This document shows positions 1 through 9,152 of a stretch of 64,000 nt of DNA, in pieces (the first letter of the stretch is position 1; every line of letters begins with the position of its first letter). The notes under the pieces were generated by a model. It was not told the origin of the DNA. It saw only the letters and a program-made list of their open reading frames with translations, and did no database searches. Source of the DNA: Methanococcus aeolicus Nankai-3 (GTDB lineage: Archaea > AGJL01 > Methanococci > Methanococcales > Methanococcaceae). The position numbers were made by a program, and so were the translations under genes. The stretch is from positions 62,001 to 126,000 of the forward strand of contig NC_009635.1 of the NCBI RefSeq assembly GCF_000017185.1. Direction: 5' to 3'.

Positions 1-438
1 ATTTAAAGAATAATTAAAAAAAAGATTTCCAACTGGATTTTTTGAAAGTTTTAAAACATCGCTTCCATGAAGAGTTAATATATTTGGTATATTATATTTT
101 TTAGATAATTTTGCCCCCAATACGCCTTGCGGGAAAGCATAATGGGGGTGTATTAAATCTATATTATGTTTTTCTATTATATTTTTTCCAATTTTATATC
201 CTTGTTTTAAATAGGATAATCCTCTAATTTTTTTAATATATGGCACATCTATAACTGTTATATTTAAATCGAGATTTTGGGAAATATTTGTATTTTTATT
301 TGGCATATCTGATTTGTAATTTAAAATATAAAATTCATAATTACTATCAATATCATTTAAATTTTTTATTAAATTATCTATATGTATAGTTATTCCCCCG
401 ATAAATGGGTGATATATTGTGGGCAATAATATTTTCAT
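1..438 (-). CDS. Glycosyltransferase, GT4-like (partial, C-terminus cut by window edge)
   Basis: The minus-strand frame is open from ATG at 436-438 to the window edge, giving 146 residues. I translated it by hand. The start MKILLPTIYHPFIGGITIH has the layout of the N-terminal Rossmann domain of GT-B fold, family 4 glycosyltransferases, with a Gly-Gly loop that contacts the acceptor or UDP. Further on come HPHYAFPQG and TLHGSDV, both typical of this family. It would transfer a sugar from a nucleotide-sugar to a surface glycan, glycolipid or S-layer glycan; the sugar and acceptor cannot be told. The donor-binding C-terminal half lies outside the window. The gene points away from DUF655, with about 100 AT-rich bases between them. 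Confidence 0.8.
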   Translation of the reverse strand, partial: MKILLPTIYHPFIGGITIHIDNLIKNLNDIDSNYEFYILNYKSDMPNKNTNISQNLDLNITVIDVPYIKKIRGLSYLKQGYKIGKNIIEKHNIDLIHPHYAFPQGVLGAKLSKKYNIPNILTLHGSDVLKLSKNPVGNLFFNYSLN

Positions 439-539
439 TAAATTACACCAGTGTATGATATATAATGTATATAACAATCATATAATATTGTATAGTTATA
501 TTTATTTATATTTATTTATAAATATTTAGTTATATATTA

Positions 540-1148
540 TTAATTGTAATCCAAATGGTGCTCTTTCCATTCTACAAATAAATAATATTTTTGAGGTTCT
601 TTTAATTCGGCTTCTATTCTTCTTGCTATTGCATCCATTACATTTCTATGAACTCTCCCCTCTATTTCTTCAAATGTTTTAAATGGTCGGAGCTCCCTTT
701 CTTCAATTATTTTCCACATTACTGTTTTACCTATTCCAGGGAGTAATTGTAGCATATGCATTCTGTTTGTTATCGGTCCGCAATTATTAATAAATTCTAC
801 AAATCTATTCTCATTTCTTTTAACTGCTTCTTTGATGACATAAAATAATTCTGTTTTTGCCGTTGGAGTTAATTCTTCGTATTTTATCATTTTTGCTACG
901 AAATCTACTTTATCTCTTTTATCTTTCCCAATATAAACTCTTTCTGCCAATTCAACTGGACAATCATCTTTTAATATTAATTCCATTAATACAAATTGTT
1001 TTTCTCCAAATGCCTGTGCCAATGGTTTTTTTTGGTGTGCCGGCCTTATATCGTCTGAATACCCATATTCGAGATAATCCAAAATATAGGCATAATCTTC
1101 AAATTTTCGTTTTTTATCCTTTTTATGTCCATAGTTGGTTTTTTTCAT
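540..1148 (-). CDS. DUF655 family protein, putative RNA/DNA-binding (HhH motif)
   Basis: This is a 202-residue basic protein. The N-terminus is lysine-rich (KKTNYGHKKDKKRKFEDYAY), as in the archaeal DUF655 family. A helix-hairpin-helix-like segment, LLPGIGKTVMWKIIEER, lies near residues 135-152, so nucleic-acid binding is likely. No enzymatic function is known to me. DUF655 genes commonly lie with rpl21e, rpoF and an rRNA dimethylase in archaea, and here the gene is downstream of rpl21e and rpoF on the same strand, which supports a link to ribosome biogenesis or RNA metabolism. Start: ATG at 1146-1148 behind a GGTGTC ribosome-binding site. One GGAGCTCC palindrome (689-696) lies inside the coding region. 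Confidence 0.8.
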   Translation of the reverse strand: MKKTNYGHKKDKKRKFEDYAYILDYLEYGYSDDIRPAHQKKPLAQAFGEKQFVLMELILKDDCPVELAERVYIGKDKRDKVDFVAKMIKYEELTPTAKTELFYVIKEAVKRNENRFVEFINNCGPITNRMHMLQLLPGIGKTVMWKIIEERELRPFKTFEEIEGRVHRNVMDAIARRIEAELKEPQKYYLFVEWKEHHLDYN

Positions 1149-1598
1149 AATGACACCATTTAAATTTATTAAAGTGGAATATTTATTTTATAATACTGAA
1201 TAGTGTAATTTTCTTAAAATATAGTCCGTTCGAGAACTCTTTGTAGAGATAATATCCCATAATAACAAATTCCTGTATGCCGAATAGTTCAAATATACTA
1301 AATTTTAAATATACTAATCTTTCACGCCCTCAGTATGAACAAATTTGGTAAAAACTTAGGTAATAACTTCGGTTTTTACTACTTTTTGTGATTTGGTAAT
1401 TTTTAATTGCTTAACCTGTTGTGTTTGGCAAATTTTATTGGCCCAACCTTTGGTTTAGCTAATCTATGATTAGCTTAACAAATTCATGTGGGATTCGACT
1501 TTAGAATTTGACTTTTTTGAACACAATATAATTGTAAATTGTAAAAATATAATAAAAAAATAGTATGTAATTATGGTATTTAATCATATTCAATAATA
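1149..1598. other. Intergenic stretch with degenerate repeat and a hairpin
   Basis: This is a 450-base gap between rpoF and DUF655 with no credible gene. At 1457-1475 is a perfect hairpin with stem AGCTAATC and loop TAT, one of the small-loop hairpins seen at many places in the window. The segment 1502-1530 (TAGAATTTGAC, then TTTTTTGAACACA) closely matches 15881-15907 near the DUF92 gene, so both look like right ends of one dispersed element (family C). A matching left end was not clear; the best candidate is near 1225. Confidence 0.45.
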
Positions 1599-1922
1599 TT
1601 ATCTAAATTTAGCACATAAATCCAATATATCTTCCGAGCATTTTGGAATATCGGATTTATAGAATATTAATTTTAAATCTTCGTTATCTTCTGGGAGTAT
1701 GTCTATTATCTTTACTATGGTTTTTTCGTCCAATTCAAGCTTTTTTAACTCCTCAGTGAGCTTTTCTACATCTTCGGCATTTAGTTTTGCAAATCTTTGA
1801 AGATAATCTAATGCACATCCATTTTCATAGGATAATTCATCATCACTTGATTTATTAGACATAAGTTCTTCTGCACTTGATAGTGTAATGTATTTTTGAG
1901 ATATTAACTCATTTCCAATCAT
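1599..1922 (-). CDS. rpoF: DNA-directed RNA polymerase subunit F (Rpb4 homologue)
   Basis: This 107-residue protein has the length and pattern of archaeal RpoF. The N-terminus (MIGNELISQKYITLSSAEELM) forms the tip that packs against RpoE, and the C-terminal HRDC-like helices (LTEELKKLELDEKTIVKIIDILPED) are well preserved. RpoF and RpoE form the stalk of archaeal RNA polymerase, which binds nascent RNA and helps open complex formation. The gene lies downstream of rpl21e, the usual archaeal order. Start: ATG at 1920-1922 behind a GGATGA site. The 450-base gap before DUF655 is longer than is usual in this cluster. Confidence 0.9.
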   Translation of the reverse strand: MIGNELISQKYITLSSAEELMSNKSSDDELSYENGCALDYLQRFAKLNAEDVEKLTEELKKLELDEKTIVKIIDILPEDNEDLKLIFYKSDIPKCSEDILDLCAKFR

Positions 1923-2089
1923 AATTTCATCCTAAAATAAAAATATAGTTAAAATAATATAGCGATAATTAAAATAAACAATATGTCAATCTAATTAATT
2001 TAATGTTAAATTAATAATTGTTTATTCGTATTAATAAATTAAACAAAATAAAAAAATTAAGATAAATTAATTTTAATGTGTTTCATCAT

Positions 2090-2383
2090 TTAGTTTTTAC
2101 ATTCTCTAAGATGTTGTGGTCTTGCAATTATCTCTTTTGTTGCATGTCCATCTTTAACTTCAACAATAAATGAACTTCCTCTCTGTCCGATAATTTTTCC
2201 AGTTTTTCCATGGAATTTTGGGTGAGGCATTCCTTTTTGCACTGATGGATCAAGAATTACATGCACTGTTTGCCCATTTTCGAACTGTTTTAAAGCTCTT
2301 GTAATTGGGTATAATCCTTTTGCTCTTGGGTGTTTTTTGAGCTTATATCTCGTTCCACTTCTAAATCCTTCACTTTTTTGCAT
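2090..2383 (-). CDS. rpl21e: Ribosomal protein L21e (eL21)
   Basis: This is a 97-residue basic large-subunit protein. The N-terminal FRSGTRYKLKKHPRAKG block and the central HPKFHGKTGKIIGQRG segment are diagnostic of eL21, an SH3-like barrel that binds 23S rRNA. Length matches the archaeal family. It appears to be the first gene of an rpl21e-rpoF-DUF655 cluster read leftward. Start: ATG at 2381-2383 after a GTGTGAT ribosome-binding site. The tRNA-Val gene lies about 110 bases upstream on the same strand. Confidence 0.95.
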   Translation of the reverse strand: MQKSEGFRSGTRYKLKKHPRAKGLYPITRALKQFENGQTVHVILDPSVQKGMPHPKFHGKTGKIIGQRGSSFIVEVKDGHATKEIIARPQHLRECKN

Positions 2384-2494
2384 AATATCACACTTTAATT
2401 TATATTTTAATCGTTATAAATAGCTAATGAATATTTATAAATACACATTAAAAATAGCATGTCTCTATATGTAATACTCATATATAAATATAAA

Positions 2495-2571
2495 TGGTGA
2501 GCTCGGAGAGATTTGAACTCCCGATCACTGCCGAGTCAAGGCGGTATCATAGCCAACTAGACCACGAGCTC
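2495..2571 (-). tRNA. tRNA-Val (anticodon GAC), CCA encoded
   Basis: Read on the minus strand, the gene folds into a cloverleaf. The acceptor stem is GAGCTCG paired with CGAGCTC, with discriminator A and an encoded CCA at 2495-2497. The D arm starts GTCTAGTTGGCTA, the anticodon arm is CCGCC, TTGACTC, GGCAG, and the T arm is GGGAG, TTCAAAT, CTCTC. The body resembles archaeal tRNA-Val. Aligning it that way puts GAC at positions 34-36. Two oddities: position 37 is T rather than a purine, and the anticodon stem has one C/A mismatch. A tRNAscan or covariance search would confirm the identity. Confidence 0.75.
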
Positions 2572-2812
2572 ATAATAATACCATAGTTAATACAATATTA
2601 TATCTATATTATAATTATTATATAACTAACATAACTATAACCAGTTAATAGAAAGAAGTATATATATTTTTCGGTATATGCTGTTATACTGTATGGCGTG
2701 GGATTATTTCGTTGTAGTGTTAAAAAATTATTTCACAATTTTTTTATCATATTATAAAAATTCCGAAGCTACCACAATAATATCTGACATAATATAACAA
2801 TTGGGTGAATCT

Positions 2813-3322
2813 ATGAAAAATTTGAAAAGAATGACTATGATATTATATAATTCATATGATAAAAATAAATGGCATGAGGCACATAAACGGGCAATAGCAA
2901 GGGCTGCCTCCATTTGTTATGCATTTGAATGTAATTTAGCTATAATGAATTTCCCCTGTAAAAGGGAGGATATAACTTCAATAGAAACTACAATTGGAAG
3001 TTCTGGCAAATATTTAAATGAATTGATTGAAAAAAATAGATTTATGATAGTAGATAAATACCAACCACAATTTGGAGTTCCCATAATAACAACATCTAAA
3101 CCAGAGCCAAAAAAAGCCATATCTCCAAAAGAGGTAGCACAAAGTTTATTAAAAAAATCTTGTGGAATATATGTTGGACTTGGAAGACATGGACTTCCTA
3201 AAAATATATTGAAATCTGGGGAGCTCCACTTAGATATAACTGAAAAAGGAATTTCGCTTGAAACATGCACAGCAATATCTGCCATACCTTCTACAATATA
3301 TACTCATTCAAAATATTTATAG
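2813..3322 (+). CDS. DUF531 family protein
   Basis: This is a conserved methanogen protein of about 169 residues and unknown function (DUF531 by sequence appearance). Recognisable stretches are MTMILYNSYDKNKWHEAHKR near the N-terminus, a middle KYLNELIEKNRF segment, and a C-terminal SCGIYVGLGRHGLPK block with a Gly-rich turn, which suggests a small alpha/beta fold. No catalytic motif is clear. Start: ATG at 2813, chosen because GGTGA lies 5 bases upstream; an in-frame TTG at 2801 would place that site inside the gene. It stands alone between tRNA-Val and the ATP synthase operon. Confidence 0.65.
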   Translation: MKNLKRMTMILYNSYDKNKWHEAHKRAIARAASICYAFECNLAIMNFPCKREDITSIETTIGSSGKYLNELIEKNRFMIVDKYQPQFGVPIITTSKPEPKKAISPKEVAQSLLKKSCGIYVGLGRHGLPKNILKSGELHLDITEKGISLETCTAISAIPSTIYTHSKYL

Positions 3323-3370
3323 ATAAATATTTATAAAATATGAGGTATATTCATTATTTGGTCAGTGCAT

Positions 3371-3467
3371 GTGAATCGACAATTAACTGCCTCCTCATAT
3401 GTTCTAAATAGTGATTAACTGTAATAAGTTAAATAAATAGAGTTTGTGAAACTGCCCGTCGATTTAC
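3371..3467. repeat. Family B short element with terminal inverted repeats, copy 1
   Basis: This 97-base spacer element starts GTGAATCGACAATTA and ends CTGCCCGTCGATTTAC. The outer 10 bases are inverted repeats (GTRAATCGAC). The same ends bound 18725-18886, and the left end recurs at 12476. There is no coding capacity, so it looks like a small non-autonomous mobile element. It lies between DUF531 and the ATP synthase promoter. Confidence 0.55.
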
Positions 3468-3660
3468 GATAATTGGTGGTTCTATTTTATTATTTGATAA
3501 TATATATTTATTAATAATTGTTAAATATTATAATAATATAAACTGTTCTTGAACATACAATAAATAATATAAATAATATATTATAACTATTATATTTAAA
3601 TTTCATTATCTATCATTTTCTTTAATCTATAATGATTATTCATTATAATTGAAATAAAAA

Positions 3661-3700
3661 GAAAATTATATATATAATATAGATTAAAGAATGGTTTAAC
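3661..3700 (+). promoter_or_regulatory. Putative promoter of the ATP synthase operon
   Basis: A long TATA-like tract (TTATATATATAATA, about 3667-3680) preceded by an A-rich BRE-like stretch lies about 40 bases before the GTG start of ahaH. A TATA box here would place the transcript start near 3700, with a short leader holding the GGAGGT ribosome-binding site at 3708-3713. No other strong promoter-like tract was noticed before the aha genes. This is inference from position and sequence only. Confidence 0.4.
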
Positions 3701-3719
3701 AATTTATGGAGGTAATCCT

Positions 3720-4028
3720 GTGGTTGCAATAGAAGCTATTAGGGAAATAAAATCTGCCGAAAATAAGGCAGTAGAAGTAGTAGAATCCGCTAAAAAAGAG
3801 GCGGAAGAAATAAAAATGAATGCAATAGTTGATGGTAAAAAAATCATAGCTGATGCTATAGCTGAAGCTGAAGAAATAGTTGAAAATAAAATAAAAGAAA
3901 TAGAAAGTAAAGCTAAAACAGAAGCAGAAAATATCATAACAACAGAAGAAAATAAAATAAAAGAAATGATATCCCTCGGGAAAGTAAAAATATTATCCAT
4001 TGTATTGGATGATATAGTAGAATTCTAA
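3720..4028 (+). CDS. ahaH: A-type ATP synthase subunit H
   Basis: This 102-residue, almost entirely helical coiled-coil protein has heptad-like Ala/Glu/Lys patterning (AEEIKMNAIVDGKKIIADAI and similar). In A-type ATP synthases, subunits H and E form the peripheral stalks that stop the A1 head from rotating. It is first in an ahaHIKECFABD operon, the standard methanogen order. Start: GTG at 3720, directly behind a strong GGAGGT site. It ends 25 bases before the proposed start of ahaI. Confidence 0.88.
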   Translation: MVAIEAIREIKSAENKAVEVVESAKKEAEEIKMNAIVDGKKIIADAIAEAEEIVENKIKEIESKAKTEAENIITTEENKIKEMISLGKVKILSIVLDDIVEF

Positions 4029-4053
4029 ATATGTAGTATAAAAGGTGGTTTTA

Positions 4054-6111
4054 GTGAAACCCGCAAGAATGAACAAAATTAGGGCGGTGGTTTTAGATGA
4101 AAAGATGGATTCCGTTGTAAGAGGACTTCACGAAAATGGATATGCCGAATTATGTGATTTAGCACCTAAACTCGAAGGCTCTGAATGGTCTGCAATTTTA
4201 TCTCACTCGTCTCCAGCTTCCTATGGAAGGGATGTTTCCTCTTTAATGATAAAAGTAGGAAGAACACTTGATTTATTTGATGGCGTAAAAGAAGACGAAA
4301 AAAAGGGAATTTCGGCACTACTTAATCCAATCACCCCTGAAAAAAAGAAAGTTAATTTTGCATCTACTAATGAGTTAATAGCACATGCTGAAAAAATACT
4401 ATCTGATGTAGAAAGAGATGTGAATGCTCCGTCCAATAAATTAAATGAATTGGAGACTAAGAAAAGCAGTTTAGAAGTGTTAAAAAAGCAATTAAATTAT
4501 TTATCTGATTTTGATATGGATTTAAGCTGTCTTGGAGAAGGCGAATATGCCTACATAATTTCAGGATTAGTTTCAAAAGAAAATGTATCCGGGCTTGAAT
4601 CTGGTTTATCCAATATAACAAATGATTATGTTGAAATTGTTAAAGGAAATCCGTTTAAAACAGAAAACGGCGAAGAAAAAGTTCCCGTTATTGTGGTTAC
4701 ATTAAAAGAATATGTAGATGTAGTTGGAGCGGAACTCCGAAAAGCTGGTTTTGAAAGATTTGATATATCGGGAGTTGAAGGAACTCCAAAAGAAAATATA
4801 TCAAAAATTGAGTCTGAATTATCCAGTATTGATTCTGAAACTACCAATATATTAAATAAACTTAACAGTTTGTCTAAAAAATGGTATGATGATTTATTGG
4901 TATTGCATGAAGTTCTTGAAATTGAAAAGGAAAGAGCAGAAGCATATGCATTATGTGGGAGCTCCGATAGGACTTATGTATTTGAAGCATGGGTTCCAGT
5001 AAAACATGCAAAGAATGTAAAGGAAGTAATTGAAAGCGCATCAGAAGGTTATGCTGTTGTTGAAATAGATAAACCTGATGAGCCAGAAGAAAAAATACCT
5101 GTTTTATTGGATAACCCAAAAGCAGTTAAACCTTTTGAAATGCTAACTCAAATGTTTGCCCCTCCAAAATACAACGAAGTAGATCCAACAATGATGATAG
5201 TTCCTGGATTTTTAATGTTCTACGGAATTATGCTAACTGATGCAGTTTATGGTCTTTTATTGGCCCTTGCAGGTCTTGTTATTTGGAAAAGATTAGGTAA
5301 AGCAAGTGAAGGAGCTCATGATTTAGGATATATATTAACTCTCGCAGGTATTTTTACAATGATTGCGGGAGTATTGACTGGTGGATACTTAGGAGACTTT
5401 GCCCTTCAATTCCTTAACTTTGATATATATAGCACACCATTGGCACTAATAAATCCATTGGGAAGTAGCTTTTATGTTGGAGAAACAAAACCATTAATTG
5501 ATTTAGGAATGATGTCCGTAAATAATGGGCCAATAGCCATATTATTATTCTCGGTAATAGTTGGTATTATTCATTTATTTATTGGATTATTGGCGGGATT
5601 CAAAGAAAATATTAAAAATAGATTTAAAAATGCATTTTTTGACCAAGGAATATGGATATTCTTAATATTGGCTCTTGTGATAGGCTTGGCCATTGGAATG
5701 CCTAATTTAATAATTGGTGCCACACTTCTTGTAGTTCTTCTCTGTATGATTAAAGGATTTATGAATGGAGGAGTTCTTGATGCAGGACTTGGAGCTATGG
5801 ACATAACCGGATTTTTAGGTAATGTATTATCATATGCAAGGCTTTTAGCTTTGTGTTTAGCTACCGGTGGTCTTGCTATGGCAGTAAATATTATGGCTAA
5901 CCTCTTAAACGATAGTATTCCAGTAATTGGAGTTTTAGTTGCTGTTGTAATGTTATTGGTTGGACATACATTTAACTTTGTGATGAATGGATTAGGTTCA
6001 TTTATACACTCCCTTAGGTTGCATTATGTGGAGTTCTTTGGTCAGTTCTATGAAGGTGGCGGTAAAAGATTCAAACCATTTAAATCTAAAAGAGATTATA
6101 CTACTGAATAA
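4054..6111 (+). CDS. ahaI: A-type ATP synthase subunit I (stator membrane subunit a)
   Basis: This is the large membrane stator subunit, about 685 residues. The N-terminal half is soluble and coiled-coil-rich (residues about 1-360) and anchors the peripheral stalks. The C-terminal half has about eight membrane segments and forms the ion half-channels against the K ring. The conserved stretch LGNVLSYARLLALCLATGGLA, with the Arg that is essential in V/A-type a subunits, is present, as is the final GLGSFIHSLRLHYVEFFGQFY block. Start: GTG at 4054, because AGGTGG lies just upstream. An upstream in-frame GTG at 4045 overlaps that site and is less likely. Contains one GGAGCTCC. Confidence 0.93.
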   Translation: MKPARMNKIRAVVLDEKMDSVVRGLHENGYAELCDLAPKLEGSEWSAILSHSSPASYGRDVSSLMIKVGRTLDLFDGVKEDEKKGISALLNPITPEKKKVNFASTNELIAHAEKILSDVERDVNAPSNKLNELETKKSSLEVLKKQLNYLSDFDMDLSCLGEGEYAYIISGLVSKENVSGLESGLSNITNDYVEIVKGNPFKTENGEEKVPVIVVTLKEYVDVVGAELRKAGFERFDISGVEGTPKENISKIESELSSIDSETTNILNKLNSLSKKWYDDLLVLHEVLEIEKERAEAYALCGSSDRTYVFEAWVPVKHAKNVKEVIESASEGYAVVEIDKPDEPEEKIPVLLDNPKAVKPFEMLTQMFAPPKYNEVDPTMMIVPGFLMFYGIMLTDAVYGLLLALAGLVIWKRLGKASEGAHDLGYILTLAGIFTMIAGVLTGGYLGDFALQFLNFDIYSTPLALINPLGSSFYVGETKPLIDLGMMSVNNGPIAILLFSVIVGIIHLFIGLLAGFKENIKNRFKNAFFDQGIWIFLILALVIGLAIGMPNLIIGATLLVVLLCMIKGFMNGGVLDAGLGAMDITGFLGNVLSYARLLALCLATGGLAMAVNIMANLLNDSIPVIGVLVAVVMLLVGHTFNFVMNGLGSFIHSLRLHYVEFFGQFYEGGGKRFKPFKSKRDYTTE

Positions 6112-6188
6112 TTTATCTAATATATTAATAAATATGTCTATACTATAAAATAAAAACAAACTATACATTTTTTAACAAGGTGATAAAA

Positions 6189-6860
6189 ATGGTTGTATTT
6201 GAAAACCCATTATTACTTGGAGCAATAGGGGCAGGTTTGGCAGTAGGTATTGCAGGATTAGGCTCTGGTATTGGAGCAGGTATTACAGGAGCAAGTGGTG
6301 CAGGAGTAATTGCAGAAGATTCCTCAAAATTCGGAACAGCAATTGTATTCCAGGCATTGCCACAAACACAAGGTCTTTATGGATTCTTAGTAGCAATTCT
6401 TATATTATTTGTATTTAAAACAGCACCAGAATGGGCTATGCTTGGTGCAGGATTGGCAACAGGATTAGCTGGATTATCAGCAATTGGTCAAGGTATCGCA
6501 TCATCAGCAGGTCTTGGAGCAGTTGCAGAAGACGACAGCATATTCGGTAAAGCTATGGTTTTCTCAGTTCTTCCAGAGACACAGGCAATTTATGGTTTGT
6601 TGGTATCTATCCTTTTATTGGTTGGCGTATTTAGTGGAGATGGAGTAGCTACAATTGCAGCATTGGGTGCTGGTTTAGCTGTTGGTTTCGCAGGCCTTTC
6701 AGGTATTGGTCAAGGTATCACAGCAGCAGGAGCTATTGGGGCTACAGCAAGAGACCCAGATGCTATGGGTAAAGGATTAGTTTTAGCAGTTATGCCGGAA
6801 ACATTCGCTATCTTCGGTTTATTAATAGCAATATTAATTATGCTTGGAATTATGTTTTAA
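6189..6860 (+). CDS. ahaK: A-type ATP synthase subunit K, triplicated proteolipid
   Basis: This 223-residue rotor proteolipid is made of three fused helical hairpins, as in Methanocaldococcus jannaschii. The repeated units start LLLGAIGAGLAVGIAG, MLGAGLATGLAG and AALGAGLAVGFAG. The ion-binding helices read QALPQTQGLYG, SVLPETQAIYG and AVMPETFAIFG. Hairpins 2 and 3 keep the carboxylate and a Thr, and their first helices carry the Gln (AIGQGI, GIGQGI) expected of Na+-binding sites. Hairpin 1 has Gln in place of Glu and lacks the helix-1 Gln, so it should be inactive. Start: ATG at 6189 behind AAGGTGA; an upstream GTG at 6180 lies inside that site. Confidence 0.95.
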   Translation: MVVFENPLLLGAIGAGLAVGIAGLGSGIGAGITGASGAGVIAEDSSKFGTAIVFQALPQTQGLYGFLVAILILFVFKTAPEWAMLGAGLATGLAGLSAIGQGIASSAGLGAVAEDDSIFGKAMVFSVLPETQAIYGLLVSILLLVGVFSGDGVATIAALGAGLAVGFAGLSGIGQGITAAGAIGATARDPDAMGKGLVLAVMPETFAIFGLLIAILIMLGIMF

Positions 6861-6954
6861 GTAGGTTAATGATTATTTAATCAATTAACCAATATTTTTT
6901 AGATTTTAGATTAATCCTTATTAAATTAATTATATTTACTGTAAGGTGGAAAAC

Positions 6955-7566
6955 ATGGGAGCAGATAAAATTACTTCCAAAATATTGGACGATGCCAACA
7001 ATACAGCAAGTAAAATTAAATCAGAAGCACAGAAAGAAGCTGATTTAATATTGGAAAAGGCAAAAATTGAAGCGGAAGAACAAACGCAGGACATTTTAAA
7101 AAGAGGAGATAAAGAAGCTGAAACGACATACAATAGAATTTTAGCAGAGGCTAGATTAAACTCCAAGAAAAAAATGCTTAAAGAAAGAGAAAATTTAATA
7201 AATATGGCAATTGAAAAATTAAAAGAAGATTTAAAAGAATTGCCTAAAAAAGACAGTTATAAAGATATTTTATTAAAGCTTATAATTGAAGGAGTAATGT
7301 CTTTGGATGGCAACGAATTAGTTGTTGTGTTAAACGAACAAGACATGGAATTAATTGAAGATTCAGCTCTTTGGGCTATTGAAAAAGAATTAGAATCCAA
7401 GGTAAAAAAAGTCATCATATTGAAGAAGGGAGCTCCCGCAAATATAATTGGTGGTTGCATAATAAAAACAGCTGATGGAACTAAATTCTGTGATAATAGT
7501 TTAGAATCAGTATTTGAAAGAAATATGGAATCTATTAGGGCAAATGTTGCATCATTATTGTTCTAA
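6955..7566 (+). CDS. ahaE: A-type ATP synthase subunit E
   Basis: This 203-residue peripheral-stalk subunit has a long N-terminal charged coiled coil (residues about 1-100, [18 protein letters not shown] and onward) that pairs with subunit H. Its globular C-terminal domain ([19 protein letters not shown]) docks on the top of the A/B head. Length and architecture are those of archaeal AhaE. Start: ATG at 6955 after AAGGTGG; the GTG at 6946 overlaps that site. Contains one GGAGCTCC, read as Gly-Ala-Pro. Confidence 0.9.
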   Translation: MGADKITSKILDDANNTASKIKSEAQKEADLILEKAKIEAEEQTQDILKRGDKEAETTYNRILAEARLNSKKKMLKERENLINMAIEKLKEDLKELPKKDSYKDILLKLIIEGVMSLDGNELVVVLNEQDMELIEDSALWAIEKELESKVKKVIILKKGAPANIIGGCIIKTADGTKFCDNSLESVFERNMESIRANVASLLF

Positions 7567-7598
7567 GGATTTGATGGCATATAGTGAAGGTGATTATA

Positions 7599-8750
7599 AT
7601 GGATATTGGTGCATTAATTGCTGGATTGCCATCAAATATATTCCTAATATTGATGGTAATGGCAGGTATTGCCATATTTTTGGTAATAATTATATTTTTA
7701 ATAAAATACTTAATGGAAACAGCTCCATTTGCTTATGTTAATGCAAGAGTAAGAAGTATGGAATCCAGATTGTTGGATGAACAAAAATTCAATGAACTAA
7801 TTGAATCCGCTGGAATGTCGGAATTTATTGGATTTTTGGAAGATACAGACTATGGAGAATATATAAAAGATAGCTCCGATATGATGTCTATTGAAAAAGC
7901 ACTGAATACCCACTTGGCCCATGTTTATGGGGCTCTTGCAAATATGTCTCCTGAAAAATCAAGAAAGATATTGAAGCTATTTGAAAAGAAATTTGATGTT
8001 CAAAATATTAAAATTCTTTTAAGAGCTAAATATGTTGGATTAAATGCAGAGGAGACTTCAAAATTAATCATACCCCTTGGGACAATTTCCGAAAATAAAT
8101 TAAGAGAATTGTGTGAAACTAAGGCGGTTGAGGAAGTTGTAAGTGGATTAGAAGGAACAGAGTATTCGAAAATATTATCTAATGAAATAGCAACATATGA
8201 GCAAACAAAAAAACTTGGAGCATTTGAATTATCATTAGATAAATATGTTCTTGAAAATCTCTGGAAATCTGTTGGAATTGAAGGAACTGTTGAAGATATA
8301 TTCAAAGAGTTTGTTGGTGCCATAATTGACATTGAAAACTTAAAGATAATATTGAAGGGAAAAGCAGATGGATTACCTTCTGAAACAGTATTATCATATG
8401 TATTGGATGCAGGATATGAAATTGCACCTTGGAAATTAAAGGAATTAGCTGATGCTGAATCAATTGAAGGCGTAATTAGCTCACTTGAAGGCACCAAATA
8501 TGGTAGTATTATATCCGATAAACTTGAAGAATATGAAAAAGTAAATAGTGTTTTCATATTCGAACATGCTCTTGATAAATATCTCTCAGAAGTAGGTAAA
8601 AAATTATCTCTTAGACAGCCATTTGGTGTTGGTCCAATAATTGGTTTAATAATCTCAAAAGAGCAAGAGATAAAAAATTTAAAAATAATTACAAAGGGAA
8701 AAATGGAAGGATTAAATTCTTCTCAAATTAGGGAATTATTGAATGCATAA
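7599..8750 (+). CDS. ahaC: A-type ATP synthase subunit C (rotor-stalk socket)
   Basis: This 383-residue subunit caps the K ring and couples it to the D/F central shaft. Three repeated helical units are visible through the recurring motif E-G-T-x-Y/Y-x-x-I (GLEGTEYSKIL, SLEGTKYGSII). Before the soluble part is a hydrophobic segment at residues about 15-45 (FLILMVMAGIAIFLVIIIFL), which would anchor the subunit in the membrane; I believe this extension is common in Methanococcales but cannot check. Start: ATG at 7599 behind AAGGTGAT, with in-frame GTGs at 7584 and 7590 rejected because they precede or overlap this site. Confidence 0.9.
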   Translation: MDIGALIAGLPSNIFLILMVMAGIAIFLVIIIFLIKYLMETAPFAYVNARVRSMESRLLDEQKFNELIESAGMSEFIGFLEDTDYGEYIKDSSDMMSIEKALNTHLAHVYGALANMSPEKSRKILKLFEKKFDVQNIKILLRAKYVGLNAEETSKLIIPLGTISENKLRELCETKAVEEVVSGLEGTEYSKILSNEIATYEQTKKLGAFELSLDKYVLENLWKSVGIEGTVEDIFKEFVGAIIDIENLKIILKGKADGLPSETVLSYVLDAGYEIAPWKLKELADAESIEGVISSLEGTKYGSIISDKLEEYEKVNSVFIFEHALDKYLSEVGKKLSLRQPFGVGPIIGLIISKEQEIKNLKIITKGKMEGLNSSQIRELLNA

Positions 8751-8833
8751 TATTGACATGAATTATTGAATATATGCATATATATGCTTCAATAATGATA
8801 ACCCACATATAATAAAACCCAAAGTGTGATATT

Positions 8834-9133
8834 ATGAAAATTGCTGTTGTTGGAGACCTTGATATGACAATGGGGTTTAGATTGGCAGGTCTTGAAGATG
8901 TATATGAGGTCAAAAATGCAGAAGATGCATTAAACACCATTAGAGAGCTTGACAATAGAGCGGACATTGGTTTAATAATAACCACAGAAAGACTAGGGGA
9001 AGAAATAAGAGACAGTATATCTAACTTAAAAAAGTTTATTGTGGAAATCCCTGACAAAAATGGTGCAATAGTTAGAGAACACGACCCAGTTAAAACTCTT
9101 GTAAGAAAAGCCGTAGGTGTAGAACTCAAATAA
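8834..9133 (+). CDS. ahaF: A-type ATP synthase subunit F
   Basis: This is a small (99-residue) Rossmann-like protein that sits on the central stalk with subunit D. The N-terminus [19 protein letters not shown] and the middle [17 protein letters not shown] are characteristic. The C-terminal tail, which can extend along the D coiled coil, is present ([16 protein letters not shown]). It begins 83 bases after ahaC and ends 19 bases before ahaA. Start: ATG behind GTGTGAT. Confidence 0.93.
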   Translation: MKIAVVGDLDMTMGFRLAGLEDVYEVKNAEDALNTIRELDNRADIGLIITTERLGEEIRDSISNLKKFIVEIPDKNGAIVREHDPVKTLVRKAVGVELK

Positions 9134-9152
9134 TCAAATTACAGGTGAAAAT

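Noticed and set aside
2060-2090. Minus-strand ATGATGA after rpl21e as a C/D box sRNA
   Set aside because: No D, D' or C' boxes at usable spacing.
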